A stretch of 64,000 nucleotides of DNA from Alphaproteobacteria bacterium (GTDB taxonomy: Bacteria > Pseudomonadota > Alphaproteobacteria > UBA9219): positions 1-64,000 of the forward strand of contig WRDR01000005.1 of the NCBI GenBank assembly GCA_009779745.1, given 5' to 3'. Below, one piece after another: positions 32,277-41,161 of the stretch (its first letter is position 1; every line of letters begins with the position of its first letter). The position numbers and the translations under genes are program-made. Under the pieces are notes generated by a model, which saw nothing but the letters and a program-made list of their open reading frames with translations, did no database searches and was not told the DNA's origin.

Positions 32277-33464
32277 TTACTCTTTAGAACAAATCTCTTC
32301 AGAAAAATTATCTGCAATAGAGTTAAACGGAGTGACTAACGACATGCCCAGTCTGCAGCGTGAAGAAGTTCCCATAACATCAACTAAGCGTTTCAGTTTC
32401 GATATGTGCGCCGGCGGCTTCTTTCCTTGGTGCATTGCTTCAATACCTAATAACAGCTGCTGACACCCTATGCGGCACGGCACGCACTGTCCGCAGGACT
32501 CTTCTTTGAAGAACTCTAAGTAATTCTTCAATGCCTCATACATAGACCGCGTGCTGTTATACAATATCATAGAGCCTCCTTGGATTCCTCCTTTTCCAAG
32601 TATAACGTTTCCGAAATACTTCTTCGGCACGCACAGCCCGGAAAATCCTCCTACCTGTACCGCCTTAGTATCTCCGTCTCCGAATATATCTACGAATTCC
32701 TGAACCGTCATTCCGAGAGGCAGCTCAAAAACTCCTTTAATCGCAGCGTCTCCGGACACCGAGAAAACCTTTCCTCCCACCGTGTCATTGGTTCCTACGG
32801 ATTTAAAATGCGCTCCTCCGTCACTCATTATCATAGTCACATACGCCAGCGTCTCTACGTTGTTGACAACAGTAGGCTTATTCATATATCCGCATGTAAC
32901 AGGAAACGGCGGTCTTAATCTGGGCTCGCCCCTAAATCCGGACATAGACTCTATCAACGCAGTCTCTTCTCCGCACACATATGCTCCGGCTCCCATTCTT
33001 ATAAAAATCTTGAACGGAAAGTTCTCTTTTTCAAATATTTTATTCCATTTATCTACGCACTTCTGTAAGTAATCTCTCATAAAAGTATACTCACCTCTAA
33101 GATAAATATACCCTTCCTTTGCTCCTATAACATAGGAGCACACCGCCATTCCTATTATGACTTTCTCGGGCTGCATTTCCAGTATGACTCTGTCCTTGAA
33201 CGTCCCGGGTTCTCCTTCGTCAGCATTGCAGATAACATACCTTGCATCAGCAGGAGCTGCTTTTGCCATTGCCCATTTCTGACCCGTAGGAAAACCGGCA
33301 CCTCCTCTTCCGTTCAGCCCGGAGTCCTTTATAATCTCGAGTGCTTCCTCAGGCTTTTTCTTCAGAATGCTGTAAAACAGAGCCTCGCAATCGATATCCC
33401 TGAATATAGAATTAGCCCTTGCTTGTAACTCTTCCAAACGCTTTTGCATTTCTTTGTTAGACAT
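32277..33464 (-). CDS. hydB: NuoF-like diaphorase subunit of the hydrogenase
   Basis: A 395-residue NADH/FMN-binding subunit. GRGGAGFPTGQKWAMAK (NADH site), ADEGEPGTFKDR and GAGAYVCGEETALIESMSGF (FMN site) are intact, and the terminal [4Fe-4S] motif is ESCGQCVPCRIGC with a distal Cys in SSRCRLGM. It lacks the N-terminal [2Fe-2S] and C-terminal ferredoxin domains of the long HydB/HndC proteins (about 550-620 residues), so it is a compact NuoF-sized form. It transfers electrons between NAD(H) and HydA. Its ATG overlaps the last base of the NuoE-like gene (TAATG). Confidence 0.93.
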   Translation of the reverse strand: MSNKEMQKRLEELQARANSIFRDIDCEALFYSILKKKPEEALEIIKDSGLNGRGGAGFPTGQKWAMAKAAPADARYVICNADEGEPGTFKDRVILEMQPEKVIIGMAVCSYVIGAKEGYIYLRGEYTFMRDYLQKCVDKWNKIFEKENFPFKIFIRMGAGAYVCGEETALIESMSGFRGEPRLRPPFPVTCGYMNKPTVVNNVETLAYVTMIMSDGGAHFKSVGTNDTVGGKVFSVSGDAAIKGVFELPLGMTVQEFVDIFGDGDTKAVQVGGFSGLCVPKKYFGNVILGKGGIQGGSMILYNSTRSMYEALKNYLEFFKEESCGQCVPCRIGCQQLLLGIEAMHQGKKPPAHISKLKRLVDVMGTSSRCRLGMSLVTPFNSIADNFSEEICSKE

Positions 33465-33931
33465 TAGCTGCCTCTTTTGTTTTTATAATCTGAAATTATG
33501 TCACGAACCTTTTCCGGAGTCAGGTTCGTATGCACTGTATCGTTTATCAGCATGGCGGGAGCTGCCTCGCACCAGCCCATACAATTCGTCTCTAAGAGGG
33601 TAAACTGATTATCCTGAGTAGTCTCTCCGAGTTCTATATCCAAAATCTTTTTGAGAGCGTCCATGACCGCAGCCTTGCCGTTCATATGGCAGGATATAGT
33701 TCTGCAGACCCGTATTACATATTTTCCTACAGGCTTCACGGACAGCAGCGAATAAAACGAGGCAACGCTATGCACCTCTGCCGCAGGCAGCGAAAATGCT
33801 TTTGCTATCTGCGTTAAATCGTCTTCTGAAAGCCAGTGCTTTTCTTCCGAGACCCGATGCAAAACCGGCAATAGATTTGTACGTTCTGTTCCATATTCAG
33901 CGACTGCTGCATCGACTACTTCTTTTGTCAT
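33464..33931 (-). CDS. hydC: NuoE-like [2Fe-2S] subunit of the hydrogenase
   Basis: A 155-residue thioredoxin-like ferredoxin. The cluster ligands are CRTISC (C-x4-C) and ETNCMGWCEAAPAM (C-x3-C). The N-terminal helical bundle (LLPVLHRVSEEKHWLSEDDL) and SVASFYSLL are typical of NuoE/HndA/HydC. It is the first gene of a three-gene operon, nuoE-like, nuoF-like, hydA, and is the usual electron-transfer partner of the diaphorase subunit. The upstream 220 bases contain no other gene on this strand, so the operon promoter lies there; I could not locate it. Confidence 0.93.
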   Translation of the reverse strand: MTKEVVDAAVAEYGTERTNLLPVLHRVSEEKHWLSEDDLTQIAKAFSLPAAEVHSVASFYSLLSVKPVGKYVIRVCRTISCHMNGKAAVMDALKKILDIELGETTQDNQFTLLETNCMGWCEAAPAMLINDTVHTNLTPEKVRDIISDYKNKRGS

Positions 33932-34115
33932 AAGCGCACCTTAAAAATGTACAAGATAATTCAGGCAGTTAACCATCGTTTCGAATTATATTCCAAAAAC
34001 GACTCGAAAGCAATATGGGTTAATTTTACAGACTCTTTTCAATATAGGAAGCACAAATTAGCTGTTTTGGCAAAAAACATACGGCAACGCACAAAGATGT
34101 GATTAAGTTTTCCCC

Positions 34116-34143
34116 TTGACTAAATACCAAAATATATTATTAT
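34116..34143 (+). promoter_or_regulatory. Putative sigma-70 promoter of parDE
   Basis: TTGACT at 34116-34121 and TATTAT at 34138-34143 are separated by 16 bases, about 30 bases upstream of the parD start. The ATATTATTATTGAATATATA stretch around the -10 box is partly palindromic and could be the ParD operator. Confidence 0.6.
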
Positions 34144-34173
34144 TGAATATATAACAAATTGAGGAGAAAAATA

Positions 34174-34401
34174 ATGAGCAATACCAGCATCACTCTCGGC
34201 GATCGATTTGAAGCATTTGTAGGCGAACAGGTAAAGAGCGGCCGCTATGCTTCCGTCAGTGAAGTAGTCCGCGCAGGACTTCGTATATTGGAAGAACACG
34301 AGGCAAAGGCTGAAGCCTTGCGTTTTGCCTTAATAGAAGGCGAAAAAAGCGGCAAAGCGACCTATTCTTTGAAAAAACTACTCAAAGAACTGGACAAGTA
34401 G
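34174..34401 (+). CDS. parD: ParD-like antitoxin
   Basis: A 75-residue protein starting at ATG 34174, eight bases after GAGGAG. The N-terminus SNTSITLGDRFEAFVGEQV then SGRYASVSEVVRAGLRILEE is the ribbon-helix-helix domain of the ParD/CopG family (YxSxSEVVRxxLR motif). The acidic C-terminal tail should wrap around and block ParE. It also represses its own promoter. It is followed one base later by the toxin gene. Confidence 0.93.
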   Translation: MSNTSITLGDRFEAFVGEQVKSGRYASVSEVVRAGLRILEEHEAKAEALRFALIEGEKSGKATYSLKKLLKELDK

Positions 34402-34402
34402 T

Positions 34403-34720
34403 ATGTTCTATTTGACGCAACAAGCGTATAAAGACCTAAAATTAATCGCCGTTTATACAGAGGAAAACTGGGGAAAAAACCAGTGTGTCCTATATATGAA
34501 AATGATGGACGAGGCGTTTCATAGGTTATCAAAAGAACCGAAGCAAGGCGTGAAAATAGACTATATCCGCAAAGGATATTACAAATATCTCATTGGCAAG
34601 CATCTGATTTTTTATCGCATCGTTTCAGGCTTGTCTTTCGAAGCTTCAGCGAAGAAGAAAGGCGATGTGCAAATCGTCAGAATTCTTCATCAAAGAATGG
34701 ACGTGGAAACGTATATTTGA
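34403..34720 (+). CDS. parE: ParE-family toxin
   Basis: A 105-residue RelE/ParE-fold protein: LTQQAYKDLKLIAVYTEENW with the family pattern A--DL--I--YT---WG, then GKHLIFYRIVSG and VQIVRILHQRMDVE at the end. ParE toxins poison DNA gyrase, whereas RelE homologues cut mRNA; the RILHQRMD ending and the pairing with ParD favour the ParE call. A short insert (FEASAKKKGD) interrupts the IFYR-to-VRIL stretch. The frame is intact, in contrast to brnT. It stabilises its locus and may respond to stress. Confidence 0.92.
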   Translation: MFYLTQQAYKDLKLIAVYTEENWGKNQCVLYMKMMDEAFHRLSKEPKQGVKIDYIRKGYYKYLIGKHLIFYRIVSGLSFEASAKKKGDVQIVRILHQRMDVETYI

Positions 34721-34737
34721 GAAGAAACTGCGATACA

Positions 34738-35022
34738 CTACTTACAAGAATCAAGGCACCGTCTGAGGCTGGTGCGGCATTCCGCTCTTGCACCTACGCC
34801 TATGTTTCTGCTGCTCGAAAGTCCGCTGTTTTCAGCGGCAGAAAAAGTGTCCATACAATTGGAATTAGACCAGTTGCATGAACGTACACAGGACTCTTTT
34901 GAATTCTCTATGAGCGTAACTTCGCCGTCTTTGCCTACATAGGAATCGGGCTGCTGATTACCGGGAATGCAAGAACAAAGCGTTCCTAATACAAAGATAC
35001 AAAGAACACTTTTTCTAATCAT
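34738..35022 (-). CDS. Small Cys-rich lipoprotein in the ribosomal operon
   Basis: A 94-residue protein with a lipoprotein signal, MIRKSVLCIFVLGTLCSC (lipobox LCSC). The mature part contains six cysteines in a pattern CVRSC, C, CRTS, CLDSC, suggesting intramolecular disulfides. Its ATG lies two bases after the rplQ stop and its GGGAGAA binding site is inside the rplQ end, so it is translated from the same mRNA as the alpha-operon ribosomal proteins. The function is unknown. The gene does not resemble a known outer-membrane assembly lipoprotein. Confidence 0.75.
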   Translation of the reverse strand: MIRKSVLCIFVLGTLCSCIPGNQQPDSYVGKDGEVTLIENSKESCVRSCNWSNSNCMDTFSAAENSGLSSSRNIGVGARAECRTSLRRCLDSCK

Positions 35023-35024
35023 TT

Positions 35025-35468
35025 TTATTCTCCCAGTTGCGGTTCGTCCTTAGATTCCAAAGCCTTTTTAGCCTCGTGAATAGCGCGCTGTTTTGCTCCT
35101 TTGGCTTCAACGTCTCTGTCCACCAGTTCTACCAGTCCCATAGCTGCCGCATCTCCGTAGCGGAATCCAGCCTTGAGTACACGGGTATAACCGCCGTTCC
35201 TGTCCTTGTAGCGAGGAGCTATAACATCGAACAATTTCTTCACTATAGCCTCATCTCTCAGCTTTGACAAGGCTCTCTTGCGATTTGCCAGCCCACCCTT
35301 CTTCGCTATAGTTATCAGCTTCTCAACTACAGAGCGTATTTCCTTAGCCTTAGGCAGCGTAGTCTTTATCTGTTCATGCTCTATTAAAGCAACTGCCATG
35401 TTAGAAAACATAGCCTTACGATGTGTTGACGTTACGCCTAATTTACGATGACCATTACCATGACGCAT
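35025..35468 (-). CDS. rplQ: 50S ribosomal protein L17
   Basis: A 147-residue L17 (bL17). The N-terminus [20 protein letters not shown] and the block [20 protein letters not shown] are diagnostic. The protein lines the exit-tunnel side of the large subunit. The C-terminal tail is extended relative to E. coli L17 (127 residues), as in many alphaproteobacteria. It is the last ribosomal gene of the rpsM-rpsK-rpoA-rplQ cluster, followed at two bases by a lipoprotein gene. Confidence 0.97.
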   Translation of the reverse strand: MRHGNGHRKLGVTSTHRKAMFSNMAVALIEHEQIKTTLPKAKEIRSVVEKLITIAKKGGLANRKRALSKLRDEAIVKKLFDVIAPRYKDRNGGYTRVLKAGFRYGDAAAMGLVELVDRDVEAKGAKQRAIHEAKKALESKDEPQLGE

Positions 35469-35601
35469 GACTTGTCTCCTTTCAAAGCATGGGTTCTGTG
35501 ATGTTGTCTTATCATGCCTAAGACTATCTTTCAGAACTCCGATTAAAAACTGTTTCGCCTATGACCAACTAGTACGAAACCTTTATTTCCACTCTCAACT
35601 C

Positions 35602-36621
35602 TTATTGAAACGGGTCTTCAACTTTCCTTGCCAGCTCTTCTATATTCTCCGGCGGCCAGTTCGGAATCTGCATTCCTAATGACAGCTCCATCTGCGCCAG
35701 CACTTCCTTAATCTCATTCAGACTCTTGCGTCCGAAGTTAGGAGTACGCAGCATCTCGCTCTCAGTCTTCTGTACCAAATCACCGATATAAACGATGTTG
35801 TCGTTCTTCAAGCAATTTGCGGATCTTACTGACAGTTCAAGCTCGTCTACCTTACGCAGCAGGTTGCGGTTGAACGGCAGCTCTTGCGCTTCTTCAGCAG
35901 CCGAAGTTGCCTGACTCGGCTCTTCAAAATTAATGAAGAATTGTAATTGATCCTGAAGAATCCTAGCTGCAATAGCTACTGCATCTTCCGGCGATACAGA
36001 CCCGTCCGTTTCTACTGTCATAGAGAGCCTGTCATAATCCGTCACCTGACCCACACGGCTGTGCTCGACCTTATAGGATACCTTCTTGACCGGGCTGAAC
36101 AGCGCATCAACCGGCAGCAGTCCTATCGGAGTGTCTTCTTTACGCAGTGCCGTAGCCGGTATGTATCCTCTACCGGTCTCTACAGTCAATTCCATGTTCA
36201 GCTTAGCATTGGAATCAAGCGTGCAAATGACTAAATCCGGATTCATTATCACAACATCGTAAGCCATCTCTATCTGAGAGGCTTTTACTTCTCCGGGACC
36301 TTCTGCTTTTAATTTCAAGCGTCTTGGCGTTCCGGTTTCAGAACGCAGAGCCAAGCCCTTCAAGTTCAGTACTATATCCGTTACGTCTTCTCTTATTCCG
36401 GGAATAGAGGAGAACTCGTGCAGGACTCCTTCAATCTGCACATACGTTACGGCAGTACCTTGTAAAGATGATAACAAAACCCGCCTTAACGAATTTCCTA
36501 AAGTCATTCCAAAACCGCGCTCCAGCGGCTCTACTACCAACGTAGCGATATTAGGCTCATTCTCATTACCCTGAACAGTTTTTGTCGGCTGAATAAGCGA
36601 CGTCCAATTCTTTTGCAACAC
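35602..36621 (-). CDS. rpoA: RNA polymerase alpha subunit
   Basis: A 339-residue alpha subunit. The N-terminal dimerisation domain has [20 protein letters not shown], and the C-terminal DNA- and activator-binding domain has [20 protein letters not shown] and [20 protein letters not shown]. The ending [20 protein letters not shown] is of alphaproteobacterial type. It nucleates assembly of core RNA polymerase. It lies in standard order between rpsK and rplQ. Confidence 0.98.
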   Translation of the reverse strand: MLQKNWTSLIQPTKTVQGNENEPNIATLVVEPLERGFGMTLGNSLRRVLLSSLQGTAVTYVQIEGVLHEFSSIPGIREDVTDIVLNLKGLALRSETGTPRRLKLKAEGPGEVKASQIEMAYDVVIMNPDLVICTLDSNAKLNMELTVETGRGYIPATALRKEDTPIGLLPVDALFSPVKKVSYKVEHSRVGQVTDYDRLSMTVETDGSVSPEDAVAIAARILQDQLQFFINFEEPSQATSAAEEAQELPFNRNLLRKVDELELSVRSANCLKNDNIVYIGDLVQKTESEMLRTPNFGRKSLNEIKEVLAQMELSLGMQIPNWPPENIEELARKVEDPFQ

Positions 36622-36730
36622 GGCTTTACCCTTTCCAGTTTTGTTATATTTTTTTCAATCCCTTGCTCTGCCACATCAAACGGCAGGTCTCGGGCATATA
36701 CTTTTTATCCTTATCTTTGCATTAAACCCA

Positions 36731-37141
36731 CTATACCCTGCGCCTCTTCTTAGGACGGCATCCGTTATGCGGCACAGGCGTAACATCTCTTATCGTTGTA
36801 ATAGAAAATCCTACTGTCTGTAAGGCTCTTAGAGCAGACTCACGTCCGGATCCGGGTCCCTTGACTTCGACCTCAAGCACCTTGACTCCGTGTTCCGCTG
36901 CTTTTTTGCCGGCATCTTCGGCGCACATCTGAGCCGCATACGGCGTAGATTTGCGGGATCCCTTAAATCCCATAAGTCCGGCTGACGACCACGCTATAGT
37001 ATTGCCCTGAGCATCTGCTATCGTAATAATAGTGTTGTTAAAACTAGCATTGATATGAGCTATACCGTTTACTATGTTTTTTCTTTCTTTGCGGCGGCGG
37101 ATAGCCGTCCCTTTATCTTTACCCTTTTTTTCTGCAGCCAT
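36731..37141 (-). CDS. rpsK: 30S ribosomal protein S11
   Basis: A 136-residue uS11. [37 protein letters not shown] and the C-terminal [16 protein letters not shown] are invariant family features. It forms part of the platform of the small subunit near the mRNA exit. It has the slightly longer N-terminus found in alphaproteobacteria. Confidence 0.98.
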   Translation of the reverse strand: MAAEKKGKDKGTAIRRRKERKNIVNGIAHINASFNNTIITIADAQGNTIAWSSAGLMGFKGSRKSTPYAAQMCAEDAGKKAAEHGVKVLEVEVKGPGSGRESALRALQTVGFSITTIRDVTPVPHNGCRPKKRRRV

Positions 37142-37250
37142 AATATTTTTCCTTACTCGTTACTCCTTTCAAGCATAAAACTACGCTCGAAAAGTATGCC
37201 ATTTATCCCGCCAGAAGCAACCCAAATCCGAATTCCGGATTCAACCGTAG

Positions 37251-37631
37251 CTACTTCTTTGTTGCGATCTTCTTGCCGGCAATAGGCTTTGCCTTCCCTT
37301 TACGCGTTCTCGCATTAGTATGCGTTCTTTGTCCGCGCACAGGAAGACCTTTACGATGCCTCAGACCGCGATAGCAGCCTAAATCCATCAATCTCTTTAT
37401 ATTCATAGAAACATCTCTGCGTAAATCACCTTCTACCTTGACGTGCTTGTCAATGTCTTCACGCAACTTTAAAATCTCGCCCTCAGTAAGCTGATTAACA
37501 CGCTTAGTTGATTCTATGCCGGTACGAGCACAGATTTCCAGTGCATTAGTAGGACCGACACCATATATGTAACGCAAAGCTATATGCAAAGGCTTTGCGG
37601 CTGGAATATTAACACCTGCTATACGAGCCAC
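37251..37631 (-). CDS. rpsM: 30S ribosomal protein S13
   Basis: A 126-residue uS13. [33 protein letters not shown] and [18 protein letters not shown] are diagnostic. It contacts the head of the small subunit and the P-site tRNA. It is the first gene of the cluster here. secY and adk, which usually precede rpsM in alphaproteobacteria, are absent; two uncharacterised genes occupy the upstream side. Confidence 0.98.
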   Translation of the reverse strand: MARIAGVNIPAAKPLHIALRYIYGVGPTNALEICARTGIESTKRVNQLTEGEILKLREDIDKHVKVEGDLRRDVSMNIKRLMDLGCYRGLRHRKGLPVRGQRTHTNARTRKGKAKPIAGKKIATKK

Positions 37632-37785
37632 TTTGATTCTCCAAAAAACAACAAAAAAACCAATCAGTATTGAATTAAATCAACACCAATTAGAAAAAAC
37701 ATACTCTTAGAACCGCACTCTATACCATGCATAATATAAATTCTCAACAAAAAAATCTCCTTTTTTCCCCTAAAAGTGATTTTTA

Positions 37786-38238
37786 CTATAAATGTAATGT
37801 ATTGCGTATCCCGCGCCTAACAAAAGAACCGTTAAGATGCTTAATAGCAGCGTCATTCTTAGCTTTAACCTTTTGCAGAAAAGCGTTATCCAGCTTCTCC
37901 CCCCCACTATACTTTGCCTGCATTTCGGCATGTTGATACAAATTTATCAACAGCCCAATTCTCCTAGCAGTTATTTTAGGGTCAGCTCTTCTTTTCCACA
38001 CCAGATCGCTAACACGGTTGTATACCTGTTGTGAGCTTTCATACTCAGACTCAGTAAAAAGATGATTCATCTCTAGGCGCGCATATATTGGACTACAGAA
38101 ACTTTTCATCTTCTGATACGCAATTAGTAACTCATAAAGTCTTTCTGCTCTGTCTTGGTTGTATTTTTTTATGTCTCTGTCCTCTTTGTAAGTACACACA
38201 GCGGAAATTATAGACATGACATACCCTTTCATTTTCAC
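37786..38238 (-). CDS. Conserved-looking helical protein of unknown function
   Basis: A 150-residue protein, GTG start at 38238, overlapping the stop of the upstream gene by four bases (GTGA). It is predicted to be all helical, with RAERLYELLIAYQKMKSFC and KITARRIGLLINLYQHAEMQ, and a basic C-terminus (VRRGIRNTLHL). There is no signal peptide unless the start moves to MSIISAVCTYKED. No family is recognised. Coupling to the next exported protein suggests a shared role. Confidence 0.55.
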   Translation of the reverse strand: MKMKGYVMSIISAVCTYKEDRDIKKYNQDRAERLYELLIAYQKMKSFCSPIYARLEMNHLFTESEYESSQQVYNRVSDLVWKRRADPKITARRIGLLINLYQHAEMQAKYSGGEKLDNAFLQKVKAKNDAAIKHLNGSFVRRGIRNTLHL

Positions 38239-39086
38239 GGATTATACGTATACAACAGCCTGGTTCTGTCGGGATCTTCGAAAAACTGTATGGAATCCAG
38301 TTTCGCATTCAGTCTTACGTCTTTAGCACTATTGTTCTTGCCTTGAATGTATCTGGGCTTGATGCTTCCGAAAAAATCCGTTTCTTTTACAAAAGGCACC
38401 ACGTAGGAAATACTCATGTTATAAGTAACAAACAGAACTCTTTTCTTATTGTCAACCCTGTCCATTCTGTTCACTAGGATTTTTGCCTCTTTGTCAGTCA
38501 TAGGCAAGCCTTCTAAATGAATATAAGCTGGAAATACTGCTCTGAAAATTTTAGGAAATACTCGCAGCTTTTCTTTTTCACAAATAAGGTCATTGTTTAC
38601 GGTTACCAGCCTTATAGAGTTTATGCCGTCAATTGTGGTGTCTTCCGAGAAATAAAATATTCCGCTTCTAACATCATACCGCCCCAGCTTTATAGTCCCG
38701 TGGTATTTGAATCTGGAAGGATAATTCTCTCTGTTTGCTTTAATGTGCACTTTCACAGCGTCCAGAACCTGTTCCCACTTAAAGTCATCAGGAAGGAAGG
38801 CTCTTACAAGATCGCACTCCGTTATAAAAGCATAGTCTTGGATTATATCTCTGTCTTCTACGTCAAGAGCATTGAACTTAAACATAGCGTCTATCACGTT
38901 TTGCAAAGAGATTTCAAAGTACTCGCCTTGATTTTCATCTTCGGAAACAGAAGCAGCATCTTCGCTTGCCTCCGTATCAACAGGCACTTGTTCTTGGGCA
39001 AATGCGGGATTATATCCCCCAAGCGAAACAATCAGAAAAAATGCTAATAGTATATTTTTCATGCTGCACATTACTCCTATGTTCAT
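38235..39086 (-). CDS. Exported protein of unknown function (DUF4852-like)
   Basis: A 283-residue protein with a strong ribosome binding site (AAGGAGGG) before ATG 39086. A signal peptide (NILLAFFLIVSLGGYNPAFA) is followed by an acidic linker (DTEASEDAASVSEDENQGEY) and a mixed alpha/beta domain of about 230 residues with RSGIFYFSEDTTIDGINSIR and KRVLFVTYNMSISYVVPFVK. It recalls DUF4852 proteins, but that call is from memory of a poorly described family. It is probably periplasmic and cotranscribed with the helical protein downstream. Confidence 0.5.
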   Translation of the reverse strand: MNIGVMCSMKNILLAFFLIVSLGGYNPAFAQEQVPVDTEASEDAASVSEDENQGEYFEISLQNVIDAMFKFNALDVEDRDIIQDYAFITECDLVRAFLPDDFKWEQVLDAVKVHIKANRENYPSRFKYHGTIKLGRYDVRSGIFYFSEDTTIDGINSIRLVTVNNDLICEKEKLRVFPKIFRAVFPAYIHLEGLPMTDKEAKILVNRMDRVDNKKRVLFVTYNMSISYVVPFVKETDFFGSIKPRYIQGKNNSAKDVRLNAKLDSIQFFEDPDRTRLLYTYNP

Positions 39087-39147
39087 TATACCCTCCTTTT
39101 ATTTAATAAATAGTTTCCTTCTTATATCTTATTGGTTATAATAGGTT

Positions 39148-39639
39148 ATGAAACACTCAGAAGACAAAAGAACCTACACCGCTCAAAAAGCCGCTGTGTC
39201 TGTGAACAAAATAGCCAAACAGCACGCCGGTAAAGACTGGGAATTGTATGCGGACTTGATAAAATACTGGGACGCTATCATGGGCAAAGAGCTGGCTCAG
39301 TGCACCTATCCGGTGGATATATCTTTCCCCTATCAGCCTTATGAAAAGCACAGAAAAAACGGAACCTTAACCATTAAACTGCCTAAAGGGTTAGCTATGG
39401 AATTCTCTTTCAGGCTGGAAAACATAAAGCAAAGGGTTAACAAGTATATCGGATATAATGCTTTTGCCAACATAAAGCTGGAAAATTGCAGCGAATACGT
39501 CCCTGCTCCCAAAAAAGAGTATAAACTGTCCGATGAAGATGTTAATGATGTAAAACAGCTATCATCAGAGATTAATGACCCGGAGCTTAGGTCTGCTGTT
39601 GAAAAGCTGGGTTTTTCTTTGAAAGGAACTCCATTATGA
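39148..39639 (+). CDS. DUF721 / DciA-like protein
   Basis: A 163-residue protein. The core DLIKYWDAIMGKELAQCTYP then NGTLTIKLPKGLAMEFSFRL is the DUF721 domain. DciA proteins of this family load the replicative helicase DnaB in bacteria lacking DnaC/DnaI. The N-terminal 25 residues are basic and flexible. The start of the VanX-like gene overlaps the end by four bases (ATGA), so they share a transcript. Confidence 0.82.
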   Translation: MKHSEDKRTYTAQKAAVSVNKIAKQHAGKDWELYADLIKYWDAIMGKELAQCTYPVDISFPYQPYEKHRKNGTLTIKLPKGLAMEFSFRLENIKQRVNKYIGYNAFANIKLENCSEYVPAPKKEYKLSDEDVNDVKQLSSEINDPELRSAVEKLGFSLKGTPL

Positions 39640-40352
39640 AAAAACCATATCATTCAATTCCTATCCGTGAGTGCGGAGAAAAAATGCTGCCTATCCCTTC
39701 GGATATTTTTTGCTTAGGTATCCCTCATATTTACGAGGTTCTAGGTGCTCCTTATAATGGAGCAACTCCTTGGATGCTGAGAGAGGGTGTTCTGGCATCT
39801 CTTATAGCTGCCCAGAAGCGTCTTAGTGCTATAAAACCCGGCTGGAAGATAAAACTAAGCGATGCCTATAGACCTATCAGCGTTCAAAAATTTATGGTTG
39901 ACCTCGAGATGCAGAAACAAGCAACGGATATGGGGCTGGATTTTCAAAACCTTTCCGAAGAAGAACATAAGATAGTAACAGAAAAAGTACTGCACTTTTG
40001 GGCGATACCTAGTGATGATCCTTTATCTCCTCCGCCCCATAGTACCGGTGCTGCTTTTGACTGTACTATTATAGACGAATACGGCAAGGAGATCGATACT
40101 GGCTCTTATATTGATGATTTTAGCGAAAAAGCCTCTCCTGATTTCTTTGCAAACGCTCAAGACGCTGCTTCACAGCATTGCCATTCTATGCGGCAGCTCC
40201 TCAAAACAATCCTAACAGCGGAAGGTTTTGTCCAGTTCCACAACGAGTGGTGGCATTTTTCCAAAGGAGATCAACTCTCTGTTTGGATAAAAAACCAGAT
40301 GTTAAATGATTTTAAAGACTCTTTTGCTATTTATGGAAGAGTTGATACATAA
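39636..40352 (+). CDS. D-alanyl-D-alanine dipeptidase, VanX-like
   Basis: A 238-residue zinc dipeptidase of the M15D family. Zinc ligands and catalytic residues are in SDAYRPISVQ, PPPHSTGAAFDCTI (SxHxxGxAxD) and HNEWWHF (E-x-W-W-H). It cleaves D-Ala-D-Ala. There is no vanHA neighbour, so the likely role is recovery of D-alanine from peptidoglycan and not vancomycin resistance. No signal peptide is seen, so it probably acts in the cytoplasm. Confidence 0.92.
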   Translation: MKKPYHSIPIRECGEKMLPIPSDIFCLGIPHIYEVLGAPYNGATPWMLREGVLASLIAAQKRLSAIKPGWKIKLSDAYRPISVQKFMVDLEMQKQATDMGLDFQNLSEEEHKIVTEKVLHFWAIPSDDPLSPPPHSTGAAFDCTIIDEYGKEIDTGSYIDDFSEKASPDFFANAQDAASQHCHSMRQLLKTILTAEGFVQFHNEWWHFSKGDQLSVWIKNQMLNDFKDSFAIYGRVDT

Positions 40353-40367
40353 TATCATGGACACAAA

Positions 40368-40838
40368 ATGGATAAGCTAGAGGAATATAGAAAAAAAATC
40401 GAAGGTACGAATATTGATCCTGTTTCTTTCCTGTCTACGGATTATTTCAATACTTTCAACTCTGTAATCATGCTCATAGACATGCTGAAAGACGACCATA
40501 CTCTTTTGGAAGAAATAGAAAATTGGGAATTTCTTACCTACCTAGAGCATTTTCAGCAAAGCACCTTAGATTTTGCTCCTCTTGCCATAGAGCTTTACGA
40601 CTATGCCCCAAAGGACACCAGAGACGCTTTAGAAAAAACTGCTTATAAGCTGAAAGAGATGATAGAAAGCGTTCCTGATATTATGAGGCAGAAGCTGGAC
40701 GCAGAGACCGACACGAACGAATTCACTTACGCAGCAAGTTTGCTGGCTGAACAAATCAAAAGCCTCATAGAAACGGGAAATTCTATTATACATAAAAATA
40801 CTCTGGCTGTACAAGATGAGATTGATAAATTGTTTTAG
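40368..40838 (+). CDS. Helical cytoplasmic protein of unknown function
   Basis: A 156-residue acidic protein made almost wholly of helices (MDKLEEYRKKIEGT, VIMLIDMLKDDHTLLEEIEN, TAYKLKEMIESVPDIMRQKL, LLAEQIKSLIETGNSIIHKN). It contains no cysteine and no membrane segment. It starts 15 bases after the dipeptidase stop and ends nine bases before yacG, so the four genes from DUF721 to yacG look like one operon. The family is not recognised. Confidence 0.6.
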   Translation: MDKLEEYRKKIEGTNIDPVSFLSTDYFNTFNSVIMLIDMLKDDHTLLEEIENWEFLTYLEHFQQSTLDFAPLAIELYDYAPKDTRDALEKTAYKLKEMIESVPDIMRQKLDAETDTNEFTYAASLLAEQIKSLIETGNSIIHKNTLAVQDEIDKLF

Positions 40839-40847
40839 GCGTATATC

Positions 40848-41039
40848 ATGGAAAAATCAGATAAAAACTCATGCCCGGTGTGCAAAAAGCCGGTTTCAGA
40901 GCAGTTTAAGCCCTTCTGCTCTATACGGTGCGCTAACGTAGACCTTGGCAAGTGGTTCTCGGAGCATTATGTTATTCCGACAGATGTTAGTGAAGACGAG
41001 GAAAATAAACAAAACACTAGACAATCAGAAAATCATTGA
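40848..41039 (+). CDS. yacG: DNA gyrase inhibitor YacG
   Basis: A 63-residue zinc-binding protein. The tetracysteine site is SCPVCKKPV and [17 protein letters not shown], matching the family pattern CPxC...PFCSxRCxxxDLxxW. YacG binds the C-terminal part of GyrB and prevents DNA binding. It is followed 25 bases later by tRNA-Phe. Confidence 0.92.
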   Translation: MEKSDKNSCPVCKKPVSEQFKPFCSIRCANVDLGKWFSEHYVIPTDVSEDEENKQNTRQSENH

Positions 41040-41064
41040 ATATAAAGTCTTGGCATTTCTTTTT

Positions 41065-41140
41065 GCCTGGGTAGCTCAGTTGGTAGAGCGAGGGACTGAA
41101 AATCCCTGTGTCGGCGGTTCAATTCCGTCCCCAGGCACCA
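41065..41140 (+). tRNA. tRNA-Phe (anticodon GAA)
   Basis: A 76-base tRNA: acceptor GCCTGGG/CCCAGGC perfectly paired, D arm AGCTCAGTTGGTAGAGC, anticodon stem GGGA/TCCC with loop containing GAA, T arm GGCGGTTCAATTCCGTC, discriminator A and encoded CCA. Confidence 0.96.
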
Positions 41141-41161
41141 TTACATAAAAGGTAGATGAAC

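Noticed and set aside
32258-32317. Upstream extension of hydA
   Set aside because: It overlaps the NuoF-like gene, and ATG 32257 has AAGGA before it and matches the [2Fe-2S] domain start.
39636-40352. VanX-type glycopeptide resistance gene
   Set aside because: The motifs fit a D-Ala-D-Ala dipeptidase, but vanH, vanA and vanRS are absent and the bacterium is Gram-negative; peptide recycling is more likely.
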